64,000 bases of DNA, from contig CM060080.1 of the NCBI GenBank assembly GCA_030533445.1, forward strand, positions 25,554,762 to 25,618,761. The letters are read 5' to 3'. Both the position numbers and the translations under genes were made by a program. The notes under the pieces were generated by a model, which saw only the letters and a program-made list of their open reading frames with translations, was not told where the DNA came from and did no database searches. The stretch is from Cyprinodon diabolis. Taxonomy: Eukaryota; Chordata; Actinopteri; Cyprinodontiformes; Cyprinodontidae. Shown here one piece after another: positions 23,491-34,823 of this stretch (position 1 is its first letter; each line of letters starts with the position of its first letter).

Positions 23491-25213
23491 GGTAAGATTA
23501 TTTTATTTGCTTGCCTGGAGGAATGTAACATTTCTTGCCTATGTGTAGGATTCATATGTGTGTAATGGCTTTTCAACTTTTCCACTACATTCACAGTCTT
23601 TGAGATGTACCTATATGTGTTACTTAGCATTGGTCTAGCAATAAAACAAACACAGGTTTGTTTTTTTAGAATGTGATAAGTCATAAATGAATTCATAGAG
23701 AATGAATATTTCTGCAAAACCTTATTTTACTGGTCATATATCTTACTTATTTCCTTTCATCTGTATGTTTAGTTGCTTGTTCTGACTCATAACCTCCATC
23801 TTGAATGCTGATCATGCACAGATGATCTCAGCAGATGCTCTTACTGATGTTAGCACAGCTCTTCATTTATACACTTCCATCCAGGCACGTCAGAAATCCT
23901 CAAACTCTTAAACCTCAGAGGACTTGTGCAACCTCAGTGTCAAACTCTGCTGACTCCAAGATTTGGAGGATTTGAGTCAAATTAAGATATACTGAAATGC
24001 AGAGCTTTCCGTCTCCTAGTCAGTATGATTGGATGTTGAATGTTGTAGTTTCAAATCGCATTGCACAATGTGCAATGCTGGATATATTTTCAACATTTGA
24101 ATGTTCAAGTTACTTATAATACCTTCCTATTTATATGTTAAGAAAAAAAAGCAACATAGCTGTATTCTATAACAGCTTTCAGAAATTATAGTGGCCCGTT
24201 TCAAAACAGTTGAAGGAGAATCCTCAACATACACAAAATCAAATAATGTAATATATTGAGTTTTTAAATGCAATGACTGTTATGAATAACCATAGATTGC
24301 ACAGTAAAATGATTGAGAGATTTTAAAATTAGATTGCATTCATATTTTTGCCACCTGAAGCTGTTGTTCTCTGGTTGGGTGTTGCTTGGTTATGGGTGCA
24401 ATCACACATATAAACAATGAAGTCTGTTAATATTCAGCAAAGACATAGTGAGATTTAGTCATCTTTTATTTTCTTGTTTTTCTTAGGAAACATGAATTTG
24501 TTTCATGAAAATCAAGGTGTTTGTTTTTGGCATTACAGTCCTGTGGGTTTCCATGGTAATGCAGCTTATATGTTACTGTAAAATTTACCCAGTGTAGATG
24601 GAACTCTGCCTTGTGTCCAGGTTATTCGTGGTGTTTATTTACAGAATCCAATGGCAGATTGCTAAATAGCAGGAGCTCAGGGTCTTTGGACATCTATATT
24701 ATATTCCTTACCTGCACAAGGAAATGGATGGAAGGAAATACGCCATTATTCAGTAGCTGTAAGTTAGAAACACATGCAGAGGTCGTCTGGAACACGTCAA
24801 ACACGTTGATATGCATTGGAGATAAGCTCTTAATAAGTTACACTTAAGTTATGCACACGCTACTCATAGGTTTTGGATAAGTTAGACGCCATGACTTATG
24901 ACTAACTTACACTTAACATATGTCAACGATTAGATAACTTACCTGTAACTCATGGCCGATGTATGAGAATACGCTGGCATACATCGGAAAATGTTGAGCA
25001 TGCTAAACATTTCTTGACGTACTTGCCGTTTTGTCATGACTTATACAAAACTGACCCATAACTTATCCAACGTATGGCAGCGTTTTTGCCAGATTTTTTA
25101 GACGTCAGGCATATTTTGGTCTTAATCATCATGGTGTGACAGTGGCTTTAGAACCAGTATCCTTGTGTCCTTGGTCCAACACACCTGAATCAAATCACTA
25201 GAATCATATAATG
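23491..25213. other. Intergenic, no recognised gene
   Basis: AT-rich, with no exon-like frame. About 24,825-25,100 is unusual in having repeated TAAGTTA/TAACTTA words on both strands. Confidence 0.5.
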
Positions 25214-25217
25214 ATGG

Positions 25218-25280
25218 AGGAGGATGGATGGATGGATGGATGGATGGATGGATGGATGGATGGATGGATGGATGGATGGA
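25218..25280. repeat. (GGAT)n microsatellite
   Basis: About 15 GGAT units. A minus-strand frame across it reads SIHPSIHP; it is not a gene. Confidence 0.97.
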
Positions 25281-26689
25281 TTGTTTTTGCCAACATTTGG
25301 ATCCTGAATACAACAAGCAACATACTGACTCCATATCTGGTAATTTAGCAACAAATAATCTTTTTCTCCTCCTTGTGTAAACAGTCTCTCTTCCCTTGCT
25401 TGTATTAAACACAGTTCTGATGTTGGGTATCATTTTTGTGGTCTTTTCCAAGAAACCCTCATCCTTTACATGAAGTGACATAAATACCTCGTTGCAAGAG
25501 GAAGCCAGTCTATTTGTCACGCTGATGCTTGCAGTTATATAATGTGGACTGCAGGATAATCTCTTTAGAGCAGAGGCAATACAAACGCTGCATACAGACC
25601 ATGTTCTGGAGTCGAGTAATATTTCTTGCTTAGTGATAAATAGCTGTTCAGCTAATTTTCTAAATTTAGCTAAAATCCGTTTAGTTTAAATATCCTTATG
25701 GTGCAGGCCATGCAGATAATTCTTAGTGAGTTTATATAGATGAATATGTTCCTCTGAATATAAGCACTAAGACTCCATCAAGCTAAAGTACAGCTAGATG
25801 GGTATAGTTTAATCATTGATGTCATGATTATAGGAAAATTTGCACATAAATCAATGGGAAATTTATTGTCATCATCACATAAACACCAGGATTTAATGCC
25901 ATCCCACTAACAAGACAGCAGCAGATACCTTAATTTTCATGCAACAAAACAATATTGCTAGAAACTGACATGCAATCTGTGACATATTTTATATTAGTCC
26001 TCAAAAGTTGGCTGGATCTGTATAAATGGTGTCTTCAAAAGGAAGCTTGTGACTCAAATAACCTGCTTAAACTGAATTATTGTGAGACAAATGAAATTAT
26101 GACCCTGGCTTCAGACAGTGAAGTAACAATGACTAATTGCAAGTTATTGCATAAAAATGAATAGCATAAACTATGAAAATATTACATTAGTTTAAATCTG
26201 ATGCTTAGATTTTCAGTTCTTGCAAAACCTAACAATGTTTTATTAATTTTTACCAAAGGTTTGTTATGGATGGATAAAAAAATACTTTTTTTTCTGCCAG
26301 TTTTTATAGTTGTTAAATTTGTGGCTTAACACAAAGTTTGGTACTGACCCCGCATTTCTCATCTAAGATGGATGGTTGGTGTTGCAGTGCTTGAGGGGCA
26401 TGAATGCACATGTATAATTAATGAGTTAGCCAACAGTCTTACATGCACTTTGACTAAAGAGCATTTTTTTATGGTTTCAAAGCAAAATATGGAAATAATA
26501 ACAAAAGAGAAAGTGATGCTATTTTCTAATAAAAAGAAAAACGATGCAAGTTAATACACTGTGGGTAGCATCACATTTCACACAAGATATCAGCTAATTT
26601 TTTAAACCAAAATAACAATAAATTTAAATAAATCCACAAATATTTGTAATTTATGAAATAAGTCTAATTCTTGCTGTTTATGCTTTTTA
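25281..26689. other. Intergenic, no recognised feature
   Basis: AT-rich sequence without repeats or exons that I can identify. Confidence 0.55.
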
Positions 26690-26823
26690 TGTTTAGACCA
26701 GTCGGCCTCGGCAGATGGCCGCTCACACTGAGCCTGGTTCTGCTGGAGGTTTCTTCCTGTTAAAAGGGAGTTTTTCCTCTCCACTGGTGTCATATAAATA
26801 AACTGAATTGAATTGAATTGAAC
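26690..26823 (-). repeat. Dispersed teleost repeat, copy 4 (truncated)
   Basis: Reverse-oriented end of the family seen at 5,880: 'ggtttcttcctgttaaaag', 'gtttttcctctccactg', ending in 'aaactgaattgaattgaat'. The GAATT iteration marks the family's terminus. Confidence 0.65.
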
Positions 26824-27152
26824 TTGTTTGGTTCATCTCATGGGGGAGTTATTCACCTCACAATTTAGCTCATGGCAATAAAATCACAAAAAAAAATATC
26901 ACTCCAAATTGTTTTAAAATCTGTAGACATATATCAAAATAATCCTGTCAAATATTGTCATATTTGGAGTATTTGAATATTATTGAAAAGCTTATTTTCT
27001 TTAGTAAATCTATTCACTAAAGTAAGATCAACTTATGTTGTTTAGCTCGTATTTTCATTAATTTTAATGATTTTCATTATACAGCTAATGGAAACCCAAC
27101 ATTTAAAATAAGAATATTACAAAAGAACAACATACATATAATACAAGAATAT
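26824..27152. other. Intergenic, no recognised feature
   Basis: AT-rich spacer between a repeat terminus and a solo LTR. Confidence 0.6.
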
Positions 27153-27157
27153 GGTTA

Positions 27158-27740
27158 TGTCAGGTTCCTGTTATGTTTTTCTTTAGAGTAATCAGTCTTG
27201 CTTTACGCCTTGTTTTCTAGTGTTAGTGTTTAGTTTTCCTTTCTCCTTGTTTTATAGTTCTAGTAGTTTAATTATTATTTTGTTGTTGTTTCCAGTCTTC
27301 CAGCTTTCTATTTGTTGCCCTCTGCTGCCCTCTTATGTTCTCCTTTCTCCGTAGCTCTTTCCCTCTCTTGTTCTGTGCACACCTGTTCCCAGTTTCCTCA
27401 TTAGCCCTCTCTTTGTCTCAGTCTCCTTTAAAAAGCCCTCTCTCTTCAGTTCCTCTTTGCTGGGTCCTCGTCAAACATGCTCCAACTCCTTCTCTCTGAG
27501 CCTTCCTCTTTATGATTGTGATTCCCCTGATGTTTCCATGGTTTTTGGTACGTTTTGACTAGTTTTCATGTTTTGATTTTTGGACTCCTGGTTTCATGTT
27601 TGTTTGGACTTTGTTTTCTTTTTGGATTTTAGGATAACCTGCCTCTGTTTTCGGTTAACTCATTATTACATCCACAAGAGATTCACCTCTGCCTCCCTGC
27701 CTCTGCTTTTGGGTCAACTAACCATAGCCAAATCGTGACA
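27158..27740 (+). mobile_element. Solo LTR, family 2
   Basis: 583 bp beginning TGTCAGGTTCCTG and ending AATCGTGACA, flanked by the perfect 5-bp repeat GGTTA (27,153-27,157 and 27,741-27,745). Pyrimidine-rich, with no open frame and no internal region. Its middle ('tctgctgccctc', 'cacacctgttcc', 'cattagccctctc') resembles the complement of the element at 29,805, so the two appear related. Confidence 0.75.
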
Positions 27741-27745
27741 GGTTA

Positions 27746-28739
27746 TAAAGGTTTGAATTTTAAAAAGATACTTTTAATCTCAGCTTTTTTAAAAATCATA
27801 TTCTAACTTCTTGTATATGACTCCACACCGCCTTCCCCACTTACTTGGATTCCAAAAAAAAAAGCAATAAATTAAATTCCTCTTTTAATTCGGTTGCATA
27901 ACTCTCTACCAAATACTTATTAATGCAAAATTTGATTTCATTAAATATATTAAGTTTAAAAAATCTTACATGAAGAGAGAATTCTGGCTCCCTGAACAAT
28001 GCTAAAAAAAATAAACTCTACCAAATTTCAATTTTTTTCTTCTAATTTTAATTTGATCTAAATGTTGGATAATTTTTAACAAATAATATATGAGTCCATG
28101 TTTCCCTTGGGAAAAATAATTTAAAACCAAGCTTTTGTTTAATCTAAAAAAAAATAGAAAGACAAGGGAACACATCATTTAAGTAACAGATTACTATTGA
28201 TTGCCATAAATAAGACTAAAGATAATTTGCCATTCACTGATATTTTTACACAAAATATATGGAATGCTTAAAATAATTTTGAAAGCAACAAATAAGGCTA
28301 ACCAAAGATTCAAGTTCATTTTCCACCACAAACAATGCAAGATATTGAAGAGGTATAAAACAAAGCTGTCTAAGTCTGTCACTTGGAGACCTGCAGGAAA
28401 GAGAGGCACCATGGGGTTAACAAAGGCTTCTCCCACCGCCATCTTGGTCCCTCAATGAAATCATGGAGAGAACTTGTGGGGTGAACTGAAAATAGGGCAG
28501 AGGTATTCAATGACTAATCAAAGAGAATGGGCAAATGTGTTATTTATTAGTGTGAGATCATGCAACTTTAATTAAAACTGATTTTTACCAACACTTTTTT
28601 TTTGTACCGTTAACACAGTGCTTAAAAATAGCAACAGAAAGATGTTGCTAAGGTAATTTTAGATCAGGGTAAAAGGCTAAATGTAATGTGAAAAAAATTG
28701 TTTTACCCAATATAAGAAAAACATCAGGTAATAATTTGC
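27746..28739. other. Intergenic, no recognised feature
   Basis: AT-rich. A possible unassigned repeat fragment lies at about 28,290-28,480 ('caccatggggttaac'), but I could not link it to a family. Confidence 0.5.
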
Positions 28740-28752
28740 ATATATATATACA

Positions 28753-28783
<31 letters not shown>

Positions 28784-28785
28784 CA
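28740..28785. repeat. (TA)n and T-rich tract
   Basis: Interrupted TA repeats followed by a run of about 14 T. Confidence 0.85.
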
Positions 28786-29799
28786 AACAATTTAACCGGT
28801 CTCTGTATTTCTTTTTCTCTTTCCTTCTTCTTGGTTTTGAAGCACACAACCATGTGACTAATTAAAGGGTCACCCAATGACAGTTAGCAATGCCACTGCA
28901 GACAGCATGTTCACCTTTGGCTCAATGTCAAGAGAGTGGGAGGTCATTATGAGAGATTAATGAACACCTGATTAAATCCTCATCTGAACCATCACTCAGC
29001 ATAATGAGCACTTTTAATATAGTCTGGATATGCAAATAAAATATACAGACTCCCAGAAAGCAGGATCCATGAGTGATGAAAAAACAAAAAAACACAAAGT
29101 GTACAATACAAGAAATTGGATGAATGATAGGAGTAAAATTGAGTTTAAGTAAAAAAAAAGTTATCAGTCTCTCCTATTTGTCTTAGGATGATCTGATAAT
29201 TCCAAATGTGTTGTGTTGTGTTGTTCTCATTAGCCGCTGCAGATCGCCTTCTTCCTCTTTTAATGATGGCTAAACAACCCGCATAGCGGCTGTGACAATT
29301 CTGGCCTTGCAAGGAGAAAAAGAAAGACAAATACTGCATTTTAATGAATTATGGATGGGAAAGCATCTATTATTCAGCCCAACAGTTGAAAGCCATGTCA
29401 ATTATAGAGCAGGCATGATGTCAAGAATTACTTAGACCTTCTATTGCATATGATTCAAGGAAAAAAATCTCATGATTATACATTTTATTATTTTAGATTT
29501 TCTCAAACATCTATGTTGTTGTAGAGCACTGTGCTTTACTTGTGTTTCTCTATTACTCACCTAATTAGATGAATCCACTAATTAATAAAAACATGACCCT
29601 GTTGTCATAAATATAACAGCTCAGTCTCATAGCAGAGGCTTTTAGAGCCCACAGGACAAATTAAGGTCATTAAGGCCATTCAAGTGCGACATATTTTGAA
29701 AGGAGCCATACTGGGGGCATGTTTTGAATAATGAATATCTAGTTTCAGGTGGATAAAGAAATTGTGTTTAAACCTCACAAAAAAGTGTATGCTTTAGGT
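28786..29799. other. Intergenic; candidate conserved noncoding DNA
   Basis: No repeats recognised and no coding frames. The composition changes at about 28,880-29,060 and 29,640-29,720 to balanced text with homeodomain-like TAAT words ('gattaatgaacacc', 'ttaaggtcattaaggcc'), the look of vertebrate noncoding enhancers. This is an impression, not a demonstration. Confidence 0.3.
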
Positions 29800-29804
29800 G
29801 GTTT

Positions 29805-30295
29805 TGTCAGGGTCTGGTGGAGTTTTTTTGAGGACCCAAATGCAGAGACGAGGAGACAAAAATGAGTTTGCAGATTTAATGGAAAGTCCAAAGGCAAGGG
29901 AGGCAAAAATCCAAAAATCCAGAAAAGCAAAAAAACATGAGATGCCAGGTAAAATCACACACATGGTGCAGAAAAATAAGCAAAATAACAAATTAACAAG
30001 AAACCAGCAAACTGCAGAGGTGGTGTATATATGGGCAACAGAACAAAAAATGGGCTAATGAGCTGATATGGAGCAGGTGTGAATAGAGCTAACTAGAAGG
30101 GAGCTAAGGGAAAACAGGCAGGCACAAAGGGGGCAACAGAGAGTATCTTAAGAAATACAAAACTGCATAAATAAAACACAAAATGGAAAAGAAACAAAAA
30201 AAAAAAAAGAAAACACAGAATAACCTAAATCAAAGTGGAACTGAAAACTTAAAAAGAAACTCAAACAGAAGTCCACAAAGAGGAGAACCATAACA
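29805..30295 (-). mobile_element. Solo LTR, family 2-related
   Basis: 491 bp running TGTCAGGGTCTGG to AACCATAACA, flanked by GGTTT (29,800-29,804) and GGTAT (30,296-30,300), a 5-bp TSD with one mismatch. A truncated relative with 'agggggcaacagagag' and 'aatacaaaactgc' lies at 43,741-44,142. The pyrimidine-rich strand is the minus strand, so the orientation is probably minus. Confidence 0.65.
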
Positions 30296-30300
30296 GGTAT

Positions 30301-32321
30301 ACGTTTGTAATAGCTGATAAGGTATTTTAACCATATCATTGTACCAAAATTAAGAAACTATCTTATAATTAGCTGAAAATGTATCTGAAGGATAAATCTT
30401 CTACATCCATTGAACAGCTGTCTTCACATATTATAAGACTGATTAAACTTAAATCTGGGATTATAAGAAAATCTCCAGCAACATATAATTACTAATATAA
30501 TCTATTCTCAAATACTTCTCATTTCATTGATTAAAAGCTTCAGCAAACACAATTAACGTGTTGTAAAAACATATTTCTGTTTCATTCTTTTTGCCTTTAA
30601 ACAATAAATCAAAGATGGATCACGACTTTTAAGAAACAAATGAAAATCCAAATATATAATCTAAACTAGTTAGAGAGTATCTTTCATAAGATAACCTAAA
30701 TATCTCTCTCTCTCTGGAGTTTGAAGAAAGGGGATGTTACCCTGATTTTCTCTGATAGGGGATTCTAGGTCTGACTTTTCATAACCACAGTTTAAACCTT
30801 AACTTCTCTCACCATAGTCACCAGAGAAGGGCTTACTGTGTGAACTGGAATCAGATTCCCTCAATCCACCCCTGTGATTCCCACAGTTTCTTTTACCATC
30901 TTGCTCAGGTCATTCGCAGTGGTTGGTTATTGATTCTGGTTTGCTAGGTTCCTCATTTCACGAAGCAGGTAAAAGACAAGGAAGAAAAACAAAAATTTCC
31001 TCTGATCTCATCATAACTATAGTTTCACTCTGTCTGAGGCTCAGGATTAAGTTTCCTCAGGAGTCGATAAACTCTATAAAAGAAGTCACTGGGCTTGATT
31101 GGCCAATCAGAGTAGGACTCATGTTTGGCTCTCAGTGTAGTTCTGTGCTACAGCTCAAGTATAATTGTACCATCCTTTGGTGTTAGAGTCAAAGGTAAAC
31201 ACTGCAATAAACCAATGAAGTACTGCAATAATACTACCAACTGATGCAGAAAGCTGTTTAGTAACAAACCATTCTTCACATTAGACATTAAAAATTAGAT
31301 GCATATAAAACATAGTGACAGCATTATGAGCATTTCTCTCAAGGGTAAAAATCAGATGACTTCCAGAAATATTTATTTCTCTATATCTCTCTAAAAGGAG
31401 GAAGATGAGAAAGATATAATGTTAACCCAGAAACTCAATAATCTCACAATCTTCTTCATAAAAATAAATCTGTGCTGACCAATTTAGTAGATAAATCTTT
31501 TGTTTTGAAAATAAGCTGAGAGTATCAGCTTACATCTTAGCTTTTTTTTCCTTTTGTGAATACCAGTCCTTTTTAGGAGAAAGCCATTTGGGAAATAATG
31601 ACCAGAATGATATAGTGGAGGAAAGTGGCCATTTATAGAACCTCAGACCTTAGAGAGCTTGAATGGAGGAGCAGTTACAGATTTCATTTTTCTTCATCTT
31701 ACATTCTAATGATTACTCCTCTCTCAGGAGTCGCACATTTAAGAATTGATTTTCTTAAAAGCCTTTCCAAGTCAGCATGCATCCTAAAGAAAGGTGTTCA
31801 GATGCCGATGCGACAGGGAAAATAATTGTGTGGTAGAGCTTCATGGATTTCTGGCAGCCAGTAATTATGTCCACACTGGTCTTTCGGCAAGGAACAAAAC
31901 ATACATTTTATGTGGGTTGCACGCGAGGTTTTTGCAAATGAAAAGCAGAACAGAACGAACAAACAAGCTGTACTTGATGACCTTTTGACACCCACAGAAA
32001 TCCCAGGGCGATATTGTTCATTAGTCTCAGCATCAGATGATGTGACAGTGTGCACTGGAAATAGCTTTTTAAATAAGGACGCCCCCAGAAGCCTGCCAAG
32101 GCTCAGAGAAAAAGCCCACCTGAAATTGGAGCACAGACAAGAAAAATAAAGTGGAAAAACATAGAGAATATATAACTGCTAATCCAGATCAGAAGCAGTA
32201 AATATTTACATTTCCAATATTATGTAAGCTTCTTAATATTTAAGGTTTTCTTTAGTACATGTGCATTGAACTCACAGAGTTCAACCATCAACTCCTTTAT
32301 GTTTTATAGTTCTTACAGTAT
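30301..32321. other. Intergenic, no recognised feature
   Basis: AT-rich to 30,700, then mixed composition with a short (CT)n at about 30,703. No exon structure or repeat boundary identified. 31,640-32,160 is more GC-balanced, and its short open frames lack splice context. Confidence 0.5.
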
Positions 32322-32329
32322 GGGTTAGG

Positions 32330-32957
32330 CAGAGATGGGAAGTAACGAAGTACAAATACTTCGTTACTGTACTCAAGTAGATTTTTCTGATATTTTTACT
32401 TTACTTTACTACTTATTTTTATGGCGACTTTTCACTTCTACTCCTTACATTTTTACACAAATATCTGTACTTTCTACTCCTTACATTTAAAAAAATATGC
32501 TCGTTACTTTAGTTTGGAATCATTTCAATGGAGTTACCGTTATTATTTTTCACGTCATAAATACCAAATTTAATCTAATTGGATCTAATCTATGTTGCAT
32601 TTGACGCACCACTACAAGAGGAATCGACAGATTCGGCGCTATTCATTCGCGGCAAATCATTGCAGCTTGGTGGCGGTGGCGTTAGCATAGTAGTATGGAC
32701 GACGAGATGATTGAAAATGAACACAACAGAGATCTAGTCCTATTGGCAGACATCCATTTAAAATGTAGGCAACGGCATGAAAAAAGTGGTTTCTACTTTT
32801 ACTTTTATACTTTAAGTAAATTTACAAGCCTGTACTTTGTTACTTTTACTTGAGTAAAGAAATTTAATCAGTACTTCCACTTTTACCAGAGTATTTTTTA
32901 ACACAAGTATCTGTACTTTTACTCAAGTACGGAAAGTGAGTACTTTTGCCATCTCTG
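32330..32957. mobile_element. hAT-type MITE (CAGAGATGGGAAGTA family), perfect 8-bp TSD
   Basis: The left end CAGAGATGGGAAGTAACG and the right end TTTTGCCATCTCTG are inverted repeats. The 8-bp direct repeat GGGTTAGG is exact on both sides (32,322-32,329 and 32,958-32,965). Subterminal 'agtact' and 'acttttact' words are repeated many times. The 628-bp body has no transposase; about 32,560-32,790 has a different, more GC-rich composition. I recognise this as a widespread teleost MITE family. Confidence 0.82.
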
Positions 32958-33799
32958 GGGTTAGGTAATGAAAACATGATGATATTGTCATTACACAGGA
33001 CAGAAGGACCCAGTATTCAAGGCGAGAAAGACAGTGGGATAATTGAAAACATTTATCTTTAAAATGAAGAAGCAGAGCTGGGGATTTGCAGCGGCTGTGG
33101 CGGGGCACCTTCCATCACTGGAAACTCTGGTTGGAGAAAAACACAGATAAGTGACCATGCAGTCTGACGGAGGAGGGTTATCCATGTGAGTCACTTACCT
33201 GGTTTATCAGTTCAGTCCATCTCTGTACAACGCGGAAGGATCCAGCCGTAGGGCTGGCAAATAGATGCTGTGGGTGCCGCCCGGGGTGTCCCAGGAAGCT
33301 GCAGTCCCAGACACTGCATGAAAAGTGGGATTTTCATCAATAGATTGTCGTGGAACTTCAGGTTAGCGGCAGTTTACGGCAATTTGCAGGCTTCGCCGAA
33401 AACTCCCTTAAATTGTCAGAAATTGACGTGGACTTTCTTAGGCAGTGTTCCCCCCATGCCTCCCCCCATGGAATTCTAGGGGAGGCTTTAACATGTAAAT
33501 GAAAATGCTGTGAGCTATACAAATGCAAATCAGGGTTGCAGGGGGAGTTTTACCCAAGTGACATTTTTCTAAAAGGTAAGAAAATCTCTGATACAAAGAG
33601 ATCAGGCTCAGTATAGCCTCTTACATTTTAGCTTGAATTGATTTATTTAATTAAAGTATAGAGACCAAAACAGATCTTTAGCTGACAGAGCAATACATTT
33701 AGACCAGTAATTATTTTTAAAAAAAATTGCATTTAAGAGAAAAAATAAAATATTGTCTGTCAATATGCTCAATTCACAATTACTTAAGTGGAAAAGTTT

Positions 33800-33925
33800 T
33801 AAGAAATGAGTCTGAGATGATTCACTTTATAACATGGCGCATTATCCTGTTGGAAGTAGCCATCAGAAGATTGGTACACTGTGGTCATAAGGTCCGGCCA
33901 GGTCAAGATCCACAATTGCAATCGC
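33800..33925 (-). pseudogene. Tc1/mariner transposase fragment nested in the transposon
   Basis: The minus strand reads VYQSSDGYFQQDNAPCYKV, the second catalytic-Asp block of a Tc1-like transposase (QQDNAPCH type). Only about 40 residues remain and no ends are visible. It differs from both larger Tc1 copies in the window. Confidence 0.6.
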
Positions 33926-34823
33926 ACCAAACAGGAAAAAGAACATCGACAAATTCCGGTTTGTCAAATTAAAATATAGCAGCAACAGATCGGTGACTAG
34001 AAAATATAGCACAATTCTTATATATTAAAAAAAAACTAACACCGTTTATTTAAATGATTGGATCCAAACTATTGGTTATTCACCAACGAGGAAGCAGATT
34101 TCTCATCTCCATCAAAATATTTATTTTATACCGAGGGACTTAAACTTTAATCAAATCCATTCAAAAGAAACTTCTTATTACAGGAATGAAAAGACATGCT
34201 GAGTTTGGGAGTAGAGAACAAGTTCATTAAAAAAAAACAGTTTTGAATTATCCTTATCCCCGTTACAAAAATCTACAAAAATATATATATATATTTGGGC
34301 AGAAACTGAACATATGCTGGATGATGGTGGGATTTTTTTAATATGTCATATTAAATTAAGCGCTCACAGGGTTCATACAGGAATGAGTGACTCTAATTTA
34401 ATGCTTTTTAATGCTATTAGAAATGATTTTAATGCCATCAACAAGAACCATGTACACAAGTTATTAGTGTCCATGAAATATGAAGGAGCTGTAAGCACAG
34501 TTCCATGACTCCTGTATGTATGTAAACACACACACACACACAAACTCAAACATATATACGTATATATATATATCCTCTAGCTTTTTCTCCGCCTGGAGCT
34601 TCCTTTCCGAACATACGGCTTTATGATCAGTTCCACGCAAATTAATAGCGATATAATATATCTGACGAAATATTTTTTATAAGCATTTTTTATGAAAGAA
34701 TTATAAATACTTTGATTAACATATTTAAATAATTTTAGTGCCAATTAAGGCCTTGATTAAAAAAAAAATGAATGAATTGTAATTATTTTTAATGATCCGC
34801 GGAAACCCTGGTTCATCTCGCGC

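Noticed and set aside
25122..25520. 132-codon minus-strand frame
   Set aside because: Spans the GGAT microsatellite (SIHPSIHP), with no splice or domain support.
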